64,000 nt of DNA from Heliocidaris tuberculata (lineage: Eukaryota; Echinodermata; Echinoidea; Camarodonta; Echinometridae), in contig CM046845.1 of the NCBI GenBank assembly GCA_025618425.1, forward strand, positions 8,487,491-8,551,490. Direction: 5' to 3'. Below the pieces are notes generated by a model. It was given only the letters and a program-made list of their open reading frames with translations. It searched no databases and was not told the DNA's origin. The translations under genes were made by a program, and so were the position numbers. Shown in pieces: positions 24,452 through 36,056 of the stretch (the stretch's first letter is position 1; every line of letters begins with the position of its first letter).

Positions 24452-24531
24452 TTAACCCTTTGACCAGTGAATTCTCTCATTCCCGTAGATTTGATACAGG
24501 GACCATTCGGTTCCTGCAGGCAAAGGGTTAA
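24452..24531. mobile_element. 80-bp foldback bounded by TTAA
   Basis: TTAACCCTTTG at 24452 and CAAAGGGTTAA at 24521 are exact inverted copies, and GGTTC / GAATT-like internal matches extend the fold. TTAA at both outer edges would fit a TTAA target (piggyBac-like), but 80 bases is very short. Confidence 0.45.
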
Positions 24532-25822
24532 TAGCTAGTTGTTCTGACAGAAAAAAGGGAAAAATCAGAGAAGTACATTGGTGAAAGGTGGAACAAAATT
24601 GGACAAGCAATAAGGAATTTATGAATTTTGGGAAATTGTGATCACTATGTATTATGCGAATTTCAAATTGAATTTTCAACACCAACATTTTCCTTCATAT
24701 TTTTCAAATTACTCCCTGCACACAATAGACCTTGCAATGAATGCTCACCGCGCAGATAACTAGCTTGTACAACGCCAGCTACGATGATCTTAATCTAAAA
24801 GGGTTGGGGGGGGGGGGGGGTGGGGAGTTGAGAAAGGTAATTACTCATATCGGAACAATACGAAATAAAACAGCAATAAAAATAACGAATTCACCTATAA
24901 TACGCATGGTTTTATGATCTAATTGATATTTTTAATACAACAATACTATTAAAAAGAAAAAAAAGAAGAGAATTGTAACTCATTGTAAGTACACATAGAC
25001 AGTGTTTAAACATAATTTGTAACGAAATGGCAGAATATGACGAACACTTCGAAAGTAGCGGTAAGAGATACATAAAGAGTAATGTGTACAGGAATTGAGT
25101 GGGGATAAAGAGTTGCAGAGAATAAGAATAAGAATAAGAGAGAGGGGGATGAGAGAGGGAGAGAGTGCGAGAGAGAGAAAGAGAGAGAGAGAGAGAAAAA
25201 AAAATGAAGGAACGAACATCGTAGATTTTTTTTAATAATCTCCTGATGTTGTATGGTACGTCAGTCCGTGCATGTAGAACTGTGGAAGTAGGACGAAGAC
25301 ACAACACGCGGATATATTCAACCTTTTCTAAAAGTTCAAATCTAAGGCCTTCAGGATCCTAGCATGACGCATTCATGGTTGGTGAGACTAAAACAAAGGA
25401 GGGTAGATGGCAATTTGACACTGCTATCATCACGCTTCTAATCGGTTGTAGGGTTGAGCGATCACAGCAACCTGTCTCCTTGGTAATTGTAGGGCTACAC
25501 GCCTTCATCTACATCTAACTGAGACAGCGAAGAACACAGACCATCTGTTGAGGCATTTAATAGGCAATTGGAAGATGGTGGTATACGGGGCGGTGGGACC
25601 GATACAAGGGGTGGGGAGTGAGGAAGGGGGAACGATAAAAGGGGCGGGGAGTGAGGAAGGGAAACAAGGAGCAGGGGTGGGGGGGGGGGGTAGTGGAGCA
25701 AATGAAAGGAGCAGAGGAAAGGCATTTTATATAGGTAATTGGAAAATGGGTTGCGGTGCCAGTAGAAGTGTTGGAAAGTAAGGAGAGAACGATGGAGCTA
25801 GAAGGAGGGGGTACTGGAGAAA
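24532..25822. other. No gene seen
   Basis: Unique DNA with a G run at 24806, the GA array at 25.1 kb and a G-rich minisatellite-like patch at 25590 to 25700 (GGGGNGGGGAGTGAGGAAGG units, twice). Confidence 0.5.
25130..25200. repeat. (GA)n microsatellite
   Basis: GA array with preceding AATAAG units. Confidence 0.9.
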
Positions 25823-26200
25823 ATCAAAGGTAAAGTTGAGTTCTGGTCATGGGATTGAATTGTGAAAAAATTTGTCTCAAAGCATTTGGGAAAGGTAGGT
25901 TATATAGCACATAAGAATTGGTGTATGCTGTAAGGTTTTTGAATCACCAAAATGATAAGAAACCGACTCAATCCTGCTAAGAGTCGCAAGCACTGCACAC
26001 AGAAATGTGTATATGGGACTACACACAAATGTTCGGCCCGAACATTTCAGCTTTTTCTTGTCATATTTTGAATGTGAGGGCATTTGAAGAGCAATCCTTT
26101 TCAGGGGACATAATATGATAATCTTCCAAACTAACATAATAGGAATGAGAAAGATAAATTATTTTTTTACCTTTCCCCAGAACTCATCCTTCCCTTTAAA
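25823..26200 (-). mobile_element. TIR element family A, copy 2 (inverted)
   Basis: Reverse copy of the element at 23505: on the minus strand it begins TTTAAAGGGAAGGATGAG TTCTGG and ends AGAACTCAACTTTACCTTTG. Together with copy 1 it makes an inverted repeat of nearly 380 bases separated by 1.9 kb. The best conserved stretch includes GTTCGGGCCGAACATT, itself palindromic. Confidence 0.75.
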
Positions 26201-26314
26201 GGAGGATGAGAGGAAAGGTCCACCTTTTCTCCATCTTTCCAAGACATTTCTTTCCAGTCAGATTTATTTCCTTTCTCTTCCTCTAGAAATCTTCAAAATG
26301 TTTGTGTCCTCTTG

Positions 26315-26570
26315 AACTTCCCCTTTCATGCGCCTTTATTATGGCATATAGTTTGTCTCAGGAGATTTACAGAGAGCTTATTTTTAGCCTGTTATTTACA
26401 AGACGGATCTGCATCAGCTGCCAGGTTGTTGCATCGTCTAGCCTTCAGCTAGTATTCATGACAGTTATATAATATTAATGATTTTCAACCGGGGATTTAC
26501 CTGTCTCGGCTCAAAGCCAGGCATGTTTCACGTGGCGTCGTAAATGCGTTATTCTAGCGTGATATGGTGT
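26315..26570. promoter_or_regulatory. Candidate conserved non-coding or enhancer region
   Basis: About 250 bases without simple repeats between repeat-rich flanks, with TTTATTATGG, CAGCTGCCAGG, TATTAATGATTTTC and CACGTG strings, which are typical homeodomain and bHLH site shapes. Inference only, from complexity and site content. Confidence 0.2.
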
Positions 26571-28129
26571 CTAAATTTTGAAGAAAAGGATTAAACATTT
26601 AGTGTAAAATCCTATTTGAGTATCAACGTGCGGAAAACATAAAGTATAAAGAACAATGACATCTTATTATATCTTTGTATACAAATCTCTACGTGAAATG
26701 AATTGCAGTTCAATTCATGGAATCTTATTTATCCTATTTTTTGAAAATCTATGTTCGCTTGTTTTATTCAATCCTCTTTCCTGTGAAAATATTGTCATTA
26801 TTCATTCCACAATCGTGAAAAAAGAAATAGATATTAATGTGCCAACTTTTAGTCATCTGCGTTTTATGATCGAACATTATGTTCATGTCTTCCCAATAGT
26901 TTACACACTATCTCTTGAATCGAATTTCTATATTGTAGAGAAAATTATTTTCATAAATATCGGGAAATCTCTAGGAAATACATTTATATAGATATACATT
27001 ATTAAGAACGTGAAAACGGTAAAAAATTAAATATCTAAGCTTAATTGACATTGTTTAGGAATTAAAAAAAAGCCTGATATCACTGATATCGTCAATCAAT
27101 AACTTTTTAAAAATATCCAACCCTCTACAAGTGGGTAGGATATTGATAATGAGGGGGGGGGGGTATTTGGTATCCCTTTTGCCCCTCTCCCTCCATATTT
27201 ACGCCATATTTCCCCGCCTTTCTCAATCACAACAAATTGCCGGTGAAATACAATAGATGGAGCGATTAAACTGCGACTTTTCCCAGGAACCCCCTCCGCG
27301 TTAATATTTCACTATTGTAAATACAACGACCACTTCACGTGGAATGCGAGACCCTCCTTCCCTTTTAATCTCGAAAATTATCTACTATATTTGGTCCTCT
27401 GGGGATGCCTCGACGAGAAGAAGAATAAAAGCGATTGTAAATGCGAATGCTCCGTGCACTTAAAGAGCCCTGCTTGCATCTCAGCCAACTTGTTGATACC
27501 GTGATGGAGCGCAAAGGCAGTAGATGGTGGATGGTAGGAGAAAGATTGTGATGTATTCTTTTTTAATGTAGTGAAACATGGTGCTGTTTAATGGACATGG
27601 CAATATTGCATTATTTCTAAATATTTCTGGATTCGTGTAAATCCATATCATGTTTTTACCAAAATAGGCCTTCCAATTTTGAAGCTTCATTTCTACTATG
27701 ACAGTGCCACTAATGCCAGCATAAAGCCTTTTTTCCCAATTTCTAACTTAAAAGAGGGGGAGAAACAGAAGAAGCAAAGCAAAGTTTGAAGACTAAAAGG
27801 AAAGAGGAGGAGGGGAAGAGAAAAGAAGAAGAGAAAGATAAGAGAAAGAGATTGCCATACTTCTATGGTCATGATAATGGGAAAACCTGCAGAAACACAA
27901 TCTCTGGAAAAATTAAGCAACTTCAATAAACGAAAAATATTACAGATGTTTTTGTTTTTTTACCCATGTCAAATTAATTATTTTAAAAGACACCATTATT
28001 TCTCTTTCAAATTTCCAGGCGTGTATGGATTAAATTCAGTAAACATTTGCATTTAGTCTTCATCTACCCTTTAAAACTCTATATATCCATCACAAATTAC
28101 AAAAAATAGAATCCTCAGAGATGGAGAAA
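26571..28129. other. No gene seen
   Basis: AT-rich. The 111-codon frame at 26656 has AT-driven composition (Ile, Phe, Ser, Asn) and no support. Confidence 0.5.
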
Positions 28130-28300
28130 CGATCTTCTCATCAGTGCTTAATTTCTCTGCCTTACATTCCCGCCAAATTTCTCGTTCTTCTTTTTTTTTA
28201 TTTACGCGGGAATCGTGCACGCGATGTTGTCTGCGTTTCGGGCTCCATTTGGAGCCTAATTAACCGGTGCTGCTAATACGTGTCAGCGAATCGATAAATT
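28130..28300. promoter_or_regulatory. Candidate conserved non-coding region
   Basis: Non-repetitive stretch with CCGCCAAATTTCTCG, GGAGCCTAATTAACCGG and AATCGATAAATTA strings. TAATTA is a homeodomain core. Unsupported by anything but its complexity. Confidence 0.18.
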
Positions 28301-28894
28301 ATCCCAATGGTTTGTTATTGAGAAATTAGGGGACGCATGTATGTATATACGGGATGCTAGCCGATGTAGTACATCGAAACCAATGTGGTCAATATGACAT
28401 AGATGGGGTGACGTACGATTGCGAGGGAATGCTATATGGTGTCTCAAAAAAACAAAAAAAAAAAAACGATAATTGAACTGAGAGTTCATTGCAGTTACTA
28501 TTCCATATGTATATGTTTCTCTATTTCTAAACAAAACTCGACCGGAAAATCGATTTTTTTTTTTCTCATATATTCTAAATTTATTTCTTTGAAGGCTCCC
28601 AAAGTTTTTTTCAAACACAAATGAAAGGTGAAAAATAACCTATATTTTAGGCCGGGATGTTAATTCCTAGTTGCGACCGGCATGGGTAGAAAAAGAGGGA
28701 CAGTTGTGTATCTGTATACGAACCTCTGAAAAATACTGACTCAATTGTGATGGAGATGACTGATATCCTCAATTTTGCGTTCTTTTCAAATATCTACACG
28801 AACATCAAATATAGTACATAATAATCACATATTTTGATCGTCATATTTTTTTGTAATCATCAAAACCTCGTAAGAAATTTCCTTAATCATGGCG

Positions 28895-29176
28895 AAGACC
28901 ACACAAAGTAAAAGAAACACTGCTCACAGAAATGGGGATATGGGAGTACACACACATATGACATGGCAATTTTGTCCCAAGTCTTAAGCTATTTCTAGTC
29001 AGAATATGCGGGCATTTCAAGAAGAATTAGCTTGTTTGTGTTTCTTCTTGTTTTTTGTTTGTTTGCTTTTTTGGTACATAACTGTGATATTCTTTTATTT
29101 ATGAAAAAAAAAAAGAATGCGAAAGCTCACAAAATATTTTTTTTTTACATTTACCGGAACTCAACCTTCTATTAAA
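28895..29176 (-). mobile_element. TIR element family A, copy 3 (truncated, diverged)
   Basis: Keeps landmarks of the family in the same order and spacing: CACTGCTCACAGAAATG, GGGATATGGGAGTACACAC, GAATGCGAAAGCTCACAAA and an end CCGGAACTCAACCTTCTATT. The GTTCGGGCCGAACATT core is lost and the far end cannot be found. Older than copies 1 and 2. Confidence 0.5.
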
Positions 29177-29709
29177 TCTTAGTTCTCTGATTATCTGTGG
29201 GATACAAGTTGTAAAAAAACAAAAACAACAACAACCCTGCCACACAGAGCATCGTTTTGATGTAACACCCTGTACTTGTCTGTCATCTTTCTCGATATCG
29301 AGCCTAGCTGAGGCATGGCGTTTTGGCTAATTCGCTGGGTTTCGTAATAACATGTGAAGCAATGCATGAAAGAGCCACCTGTTCATTTCGACATGAAGCG
29401 CAACACGTAGTGAAATATCAAGGCAGTATCATTATTACTACAGCTTAAATAACACCATTCCATACCCTTGATGTAATTCATAATTATGATGTAGACAATA
29501 CGTAAGGTTTTCGACCTTCCTCAAGGAGTTACTTGCTGTTTTAATGATATTTTTTCGATAAATTCTTGCTTATGTTTCCTTCGTTAGTCAATAATGATGT
29601 CTGCTATTCTGTTAACAAAGAACTCTAATGCTCGAGAACTAACATCCACAATGATCGGTATTAAGTATGATGACCGATTGAATTAGCATTCCGTAAATCA
29701 ATGCTAAGC
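29177..29709. other. No gene seen
   Basis: Unique AT-rich DNA. Confidence 0.5.
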
Positions 29710-30052
29710 AGTTTGATAAAGATTATGATAGTAATTATAATGATAATGATAGTAATAGTAATAATAATAACATAATAATAATGATGATAGTAATAATAAT
29801 AATGATAATATAAATAATACTGATATAAGTTTGAAAAAATGACACAACAACAAAGAATAATAATAATAATAATAATAACAATGATAATAATGATAATAAT
29901 AATAATAATAATAATAACACTAATGATAATAATAATAATAACAACAACAATAATAATAATAATAACACTAATGATAATAATAATAATAACAACAACAACA
30001 ATAATAATACTAATAATAATAATAATTATTATTATTATTATTATTATTATTA
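29710..30052. repeat. (AAT)n / (AAC)n compound array with a switch to (ATT)n
   Basis: Degenerate GATAATA and AATAATAAC units; AACACTAATGATAATAAT occurs twice near 29915 and 29963. Near 30025 the repeat turns from AAT to ATT, creating a palindromic centre. Confidence 0.9.
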
Positions 30053-31393
30053 TAATAGTAAGGATAAACTGGATCCTAATACATACAAGTGTCTCTGTTA
30101 TAAGCTCTTTACAAATATTGTTACATCATCGTCAGACTCAGCCAAGCTCACAATGTGAGCACCACTATTCAATCACACGTTCATTCTGTATCCTACCATG
30201 TCTCCAACTCCCCCTGTGTAGGGAGTGGCAAGTACAGATTAAAATCTTGCCAAAGGAATCAGACCTTTTAACCCCAACGAGTCTATACTTGCAAACAACT
30301 TTGGGTGGTTAGCATGGTTATGGGTACTAGTGTCCGAAATTGCACAACATTGACATTTCACAAATGTCACGAGTAGAAAACGTCTATAAAAGAATAAATA
30401 AATGACAGGTTTAAAGAGGATACTTCAGACTAGATAGAGTCACATGCCTCCTTAAGACTTCTGTGGAGGCAAGTAAAGAGATTTCGAGACAGCGACAACG
30501 AGCTGGGAGTCGATCAAGTTTAGCCCTGAGCTTTGCTTTCTGTAAATCCATCCAATACTCCCTTCTATCAAAGCCGTCATAAAACGGGCTTTTAGGTTTA
30601 TCCCTTCCAGCTATCCGAAGGTGAAGTGCAGAAAAATCGAAGGGGTCTTAAACTGGCGCTTTTGGACCCCATCGATCGTCGGGCTGGGCGGCAAAGGGGT
30701 TCCATGTACACGCATATGGAGTAATCTATGTCTTAAGATCTTGCCTGGGTTGTATATTTTCAGACTCACGCCGGAATCTGGCAGTTGTGTAAGCCGACGA
30801 GTCATTGACATAACTTTGTAGAGGGTGAGGTGATTGATGTGACATGCTCGACGCTGGAAATATTTTACCTTTTTGAGTACATGTTCACTTTCCTGAATTT
30901 GGTTCGTTCAACAAGACGGTGTTCTTTCAGATGTGGTATTTCCTAACAATAGTAATTATAGTAAATTTTATTTTATGTGTGCAATACCAATCTTTTGAGA
31001 ACAGGGCCTATGTATGGACAACATCCTCAAGTAGATTGAGCCATTGGAGAACAGGTACTGGCCTGATATCCCAGTAGAGACCCCTCCGGAAGCCTTGTGA
31101 CAGTGTAAATAAAGTGTTACAAGCATGAATCACAAGGATTGGATTCATAATGATCGACAAAGTCAATAAATCACCAAGGGTATGAATAATTTTGAACATC
31201 ACCCAGTTTGGATAACCCACCTTTTCTATTGTTATGGAAATGAGGTGAAACCGGAAACGGCATTCATTTGCAGATGATAACTAAATATATTCAAGTGATG
31301 TGCAAGTAATTTCAGTTAACGATTCATTTTTAGGAAAAATGGAAAAAAATGGAATTTTCAAAGGGGTATGAATAATTTTTTTGTTAACTCTAT
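30053..31393. other. No gene; possible worn transposon ends
   Basis: GGGTATGAATAATTTT occurs at 31178 and again at 31363, 185 bases apart in the same orientation. Such strings occur near the ends of Tc1/mariner-type elements, but no inverted partner is seen here. The rest is unique. Confidence 0.3.
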
Positions 31394-31401
31394 GTCATAA
31401 T

Positions 31402-31749
31402 CAGTGGCGGATCCAGGATTTTGTGATGGAGGGGGCCAGTGGCGTAACTGGACCTTGGCGTCAAGAGGGGCAAAATTTGCGAGGAAATGATGAGCGGAAA
31501 CTGCTTGGAGGGGGGGGGGGGGGGGGGGGGGGGGAAGTGAAAAAAAAATTCTCCAGCCCTCCAAGAAATTTTTTCTCCAGCCCTCCAAAAGTCGCTCATG
31601 GGGGGGGGGGGGTACCAGATTTTATGGGGTCCGGTTTTCCTTCATAATTCTCTGACAAGAAAAAAGAAGAAGCAATTGTGGGCTGTCTTTTATTTTCCCA
31701 GGGGAGGGGGCCCGGGGCCACCGCCCCCCCTCCCCTGGATCCGCCACTG
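31402..31749. mobile_element. hAT-like non-autonomous element, perfect 8-bp target duplication
   Basis: Begins CAGTGGCGGATCCAGG and ends CCTGGATCCGCCACTG; GTCATAAT flanks it on both sides (31394 to 31401 and 31750 to 31757). It contains 25 consecutive G (31510 to 31534), the GGGCTGGAG / AGTCGCTCATG / CATAATTCTCTGACAAG segment shared in reverse with the element at 3315, and an inner CAGTGGCGTAACTGG start of the sister family at 31439. Confidence 0.85.
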
Positions 31750-31996
31750 GTCATAATAGTGCCCGGTTTTTATAAATTCCCTTGTACAAACACAAACCTG
31801 GCAGCAAACGCAATACACTACTTCCATATCTTCTTTAGATACCAACATTTGTGCAGATGTATAAATCAGGCCGATTTTAAATGTTTTAGTTATGTCATTG
31901 TATTAAATGTTTTGATTAAGTGATAAAATAGGTTTACTGCCAAGATTGTGCATTACACCTATAGTTTACCATGATGCGTAAAGAATTGATTCGATT

Positions 31997-32225
31997 AACA
32001 GGCGCTGTAAGATGTAAATTTACCTGATCGTCTATGGAGTTAAGATGTGGTTCTGCGATATAGCAATATTACACGTCTCTGAAGGAGGGGTCTATAACGA
32101 AGTAAGGAATAACAGGCGTTGTGAGATGTAAATTTACCCCATTGTCTATAATATGCAGGCTCATATTATAGTTAAGATAGTTCTCTATGATTTAGCAATA
32201 TTATCCTTCTTTGAAGAAGGGGGCT
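31997..32225. repeat. Diverged tandem duplication of about 115 bp
   Basis: AACAGGCGCTGTAAGATGTA (31997) and AACAGGCGTTGTGAGATGTA (32112) start two copies that continue with AAATTTACC, GTCTAT, TTAAGAT, TAGCAATATTA and TGAAG in order. The second copy has a short insertion. Function unknown. Confidence 0.65.
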
Positions 32226-32394
32226 AGGGATAATTAAGTCATTTTGGGGCAGAGAATGAGCCGGTGAATGGAAGCGGTGTGGAGAGGAACGCGTGCGCCC
32301 CTATGGGGACCCGAGTCCATGCATCATCCACCTGCTCAGCTGGCCCTTTATGATGCTAAGATGGCTGGTGTGTGTTGAGAGATGAGAGGGGGAA

Positions 32395-32397
<3 letters not shown>

Positions 32398-32432
<35 letters not shown>

Positions 32433-32752
32433 TGAGAGAAAGATGAATAGAAAGATGCATAAACGTGAAGAGAAAAAATGTGTGAGTGAGAGAGGGAGAG
32501 AGAGGGGGAGAGAGAGAGAAAGAGAGAGGGAAGAGAAAGAGAGAGAGAGGGAGCAGAAGAAAGAGAGAAACAGAGAAATAGAGAGAAATGGAGAGAGAGG
32601 GAGAGAGAGAGAACTGGAGGAGAGAAAGACAAAGAGAAGGGGAAAGAGAGAGGTTAGAAAGAGATAGAGAGAGAAAGGGGAGGGAAGGAGAGGAGGAGAG
32701 ATAGAGAGAGAGAGAGAGAAGGAGAGAAAGAGGGAGAGAGGGGGATGAAGAG
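32398..32752. repeat. Long purine-only (GA)n region
   Basis: About 350 bases almost entirely A and G on the plus strand, mainly GAGA and GGAGAGA. Translated frames from either strand are low-complexity artefacts. Confidence 0.95.
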
Positions 32753-33104
32753 TGAACATGGTGAAGGACAGATACAGAGAAAGACAGACAAACAGTGATA
32801 TCTGTATAGACAGAGGGAAAGGAATAAAGAAGAAATAAAATTGATTATAATAATATGGAGAGGAAAAGGGTGATGGAACCGTTCAGGAAGAAGGGATGGC
32901 AAAGATGGTGATGAAATAGATATGAATAATGATTATAATTGATGATAAATGAAAATATATTTTTTTTCAAATAACGTCAAACTAGTGTGAGCTCATCGTA
33001 TAAGATGAAGAGATGTTCAATGAAGATAACACTGCAGATAGAGGAAGATAAAAGAAAAAGAAGGTAAAAGAGACAAGTGAAGAAACAGAGAGACTGAGAT
33101 AGAA

Positions 33105-33135
<31 letters not shown>

Positions 33136-34127
33136 ATAATGTTGATGATGATGATGACAATGAAGAAAGTCAACTGTACAGTTGTTAATATTATCAATTG
33201 ATATTATTATATATTACTATTAATAAATGATGAACATATTTTGAGCATGCCGAAAGAGTGATCAATGTCTTGTGGAGTACCACTGACATTGACTAGACAA
33301 AACATTGTCAGTCGATGCTTCTGCTATTTATGGAGCAATCAATTTTCGTGACATCATACCCGGCGATCGATAAAGTTGATGTAGTCATCGATATTATGTA
33401 CCATGTGTACGCCAACGATTTAAGCAGTCGCCATTACTCTTTGATCAGGGAAATAGATTTTTCTCAAAGTTCTGAGATAGGTTAAGTGTGCATAGGATGT
33501 TCTTTTCACAGTTCAAATTTTGGTTGAAATAGCCATACAATGTTTTAACGGCTTAGGAAGTATGTATATATAGGAAACATCAGTACTCCATGATCAATAA
33601 ATAAAGATCGAAACTGTGAATGAGTTAACAATGGCTCTGGGAGATTTTCCCCTTGCTTTATACATGTAACAGAAATTTTCCATTGACTTTTGCACATTAA
33701 TGCGTAAGTATGTTACATTTGTATTTTAGGGTGTTTAGCTAGTGAAGTTAGTCACAATAGATATTGAACCATTTGTCAAGCTAAGGCAGTACTTTAGCGA
33801 ATCTCGGATTTTATGATAGAATGGGCGCCTTAATAACCTTAAACAAGTCATGTACGTCCATCCTGTTGGAGTTGCTCCAGAAATAAAGGGGCGCCTGTCG
33901 AGGTTCGAAACCGTAACTTTGGCTTAAAACGTAACTCGCCGCCTATGCTACCAGAAATAAAGTATCTGCCAGTGCGTACGCGCGGGCAAGCAGCACATTC
34001 GTGTATGCATACATAAAGTGTGGCCGGTGTATGTTTTGTGTGTTCACAACCCTGCTCTCTGCATGGTCGCTACCTCGTTGCAGCAGCCTTGTCCACGATT
34101 AATGCGAGAACTAGGCCTATCCTTTTC
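32753..34127. other. No gene seen
   Basis: Unique AT-rich DNA with purine-rich patches near 33040 to 33135. Confidence 0.5.
33100..33134. repeat. (GA)n microsatellite
   Basis: Short GA array. Confidence 0.9.
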
Positions 34128-34267
34128 TAAGATCCGGGGAGGGGGGGGGGGGGGGGGGGCGAATCGGCCGCGGCCCCCCCCCCCCCTTTCGTTTGCTAAT
34201 GACCTTTTTTTTTTTTAGTAATCACGCACAAAAAATCGGCACCGGCACCCTCTTTTTTTGTTGATGA

Positions 34268-34328
<61 letters not shown>

Positions 34329-34398
34329 TCATCACACAAAAATATTCGGCCGAATTTTCGCCCCCCCCCCATTTGGTGAATCCTGGATCCGCCACTGA
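34128..34398. mobile_element. hAT-like element with 56-T run
   Basis: Ends with CTGGATCCGCCACTG; the left side has AGATCCGGGGAGG. The interior repeats a unit of the form C-run, TTTGNTGATGACCTTTTT, AGTAATCACRCACAAAAA, TCGGC. The same units occur in reverse in the element at 36435. One T run is 56 bases long (34270 to 34325) and could be misassembled. Confidence 0.55.
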
Positions 34399-34445
34399 GC
34401 CTTCATGTATCAAATGACAGGAGAATCAACATAACATGAACATGT

Positions 34446-35012
34446 GTCTTTCTCTTCTTCGCCCTCCTCCATCTCCCTCTGGCTTCTTGTTCTTGTTCTT
34501 GTTCTTTTTTCTTCTTGGTTCTTTTTTATATATTTTCCTTTTTATCTTCTTCTCCTCCTCCTCCTTCTTCTTCTTTCTCTTCTTCGCCCTCCTCCATCTT
34601 CCTCTGGCTTCTTCTTCTCCTTTTTTCTTCTAAATTCTTCTTCTTCTCCTTTTTCTTCTTCTCCTCCTCCTTCTTCCTCCTCCTTCTTCCTCCTCTTCTT
34701 CTTTCTCTTCTTCGTCCTCCTCCATCTTCCTCTGGCTTCTTCTTCTTCTTCTTCTTTTTTTCTTAATTCTTCTTCTCCTTTTTTTTCTTCTTAATTCTCC
34801 TCCTTTTTCTTCTCCTTCCTCTTTTTCTTTTTTTTTTCTTCTTAATTCTTTTTTCTTCTTTTTTTCTTCTTAATTCTTCTCCCCTTTTTTCTTCTTCTTT
34901 TTTCCTCCGGCTTCTTTTCTTCTTCTTCTTCTTCTTCTTCTTCCTCCATCTTCCTCTGGCTTCTTCTTCTTCTTCTTCTCCTTCTTCTTCTTCTTCTTCT
35001 CGCCCTTCCTTA
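34446..35012. repeat. Long pyrimidine tract, (CTT)n / (CCT)n
   Basis: About 560 bases almost wholly C and T. A longer unit (TTTCTCTTCTTCGYCCTCCTCC..., CTCTGGCTTCTTCTT) recurs at about 34448, 34572, 34702 and 34945, so it is partly a minisatellite. Opposite-strand Lys/Glu-rich frames are artefacts. Confidence 0.95.
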
Positions 35013-35554
35013 CTTTTCTGTTGTTTTATAACTCGTCTTCCAATTATTAGTATCATTATAATTATATCTTTGTCGTTGTCATAATCATAGATTATATTCA
35101 TACTACCAATTAAAAATCCTACTTTTAATCATGTTAATTGAATGGTGTGTGGAAAGAAAGACCGAGATGTTACAGTCGCGCACAAGTTCTTGTGAATTGG
35201 AATCACTCGAAGTGAGATCAACTTTTGCAACGCGGAATACTAAAAAAATTGTAAGGTTAACATTTCAAAATGTATTTTTTGCAGATCTATTCGCATATCA
35301 CGGTCATCTGTATTTTCTTAACTTGTTCATTGGGCAGAGTTTTAAAATCAAAATTATTTTGTGTATTCAAATTTAACTCTTCTGCTAAAATATTTTACGC
35401 TCATTCTAAGGATGGAAGCAATTACCCCCTTCCAAAACCATTTCCCAGCATGCAGGGCTTCTTTTTCCCCCCAAAACTGAGGTAAACTTTGGTAAAGGAT
35501 AAAGCTCGGGATCTTCTGAGATCTCAAAAGCCTTTGCCTATATATTTACTGGAT

Positions 35555-35831
35555 AGTAAGCCTATATATTCAAGAACCCTTCAACTATTTGAAGGATTTT
35601 AACCGAATTTGGCACAAGTAGGTATAAGAATGTAATGATGAAGTAATTAGATTTTCGGCTCAGGGATCAAAGATCAAAGGTCACAGGACCAAAAATCTTG
35701 TAAAAATCACCAAAAAAAAAAAATCGCCCAATCATTGTGACTGGGGTAACTTCATAACCATTCGAAGGATTTCTGACCAAACTTGCTCAAACTGATTTTA
35801 TTTTGATGAGAGGGGCCAAAAAAAAAAACAA
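35555..35831. repeat. Interspersed repeat with duplicated TTCGAAGGATTT units
   Basis: Two diverged units about 165 bases apart (CAACTATTTGAAGGATTT TAACCGAATTTGGCAC and ATAACCATTCGAAGGATTT CTGACCAAACTTG) surround GATCAAAGATCAAAGGTCAC. Related GTGACCTTTGACC strings lie at 36386 to 36415, beyond the GGCCGTAC element. This looks like a worn minisatellite-type repeat interrupted by that element. Confidence 0.45.
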
Positions 35832-36056
35832 GGCCGTACGCACAAATTTTTTTCGGGGGGGGGGGCAAATTTTTTAACAATAACTTAGAACACTGAAAGC
35901 GCCGAGCCGAAAGTTTTTACTTTTTCCGACCTGAAATTGAGCGATTTGGTGCATATTTGGGGTGAATTTAAGAAAATTTTAAATTATGAAAAAATATATC
36001 ATTTTGAAAATGTCAGGGGGGCAATTGCCCCCCCCCCCCCCCCGCTGAGTACGGCC
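35832..36056. mobile_element. Foldback element with GGCCGTAC ends
   Basis: Left end GGCCGTACGCACAAAT and right end GCTGAGTACGGCC are inverted copies. It contains GCGCCGAGCCGAAAGTTTTTA and G and C runs (GGGGGGCAA, TTGCCCCCC) that pair with each other. 225 bp, non-coding. A different family from the CAGTGGCGG elements; superfamily unknown. Confidence 0.55.

Noticed and set aside
26656..26991. 111-codon frame rich in Ile, Phe and Ser
   Set aside because: Typical of AT-rich DNA; no recognisable motif.
32301..32902. Leu/Ser-rich and Glu/Arg-rich frames up to 152 codons
   Set aside because: Purine-only (GA)n DNA lacks stops in several frames; no real protein sequence.
34436..35101. Phe/Ser/Leu and Lys/Glu-rich frames up to 116 codons
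   Set aside because: Pyrimidine tract read as codons.
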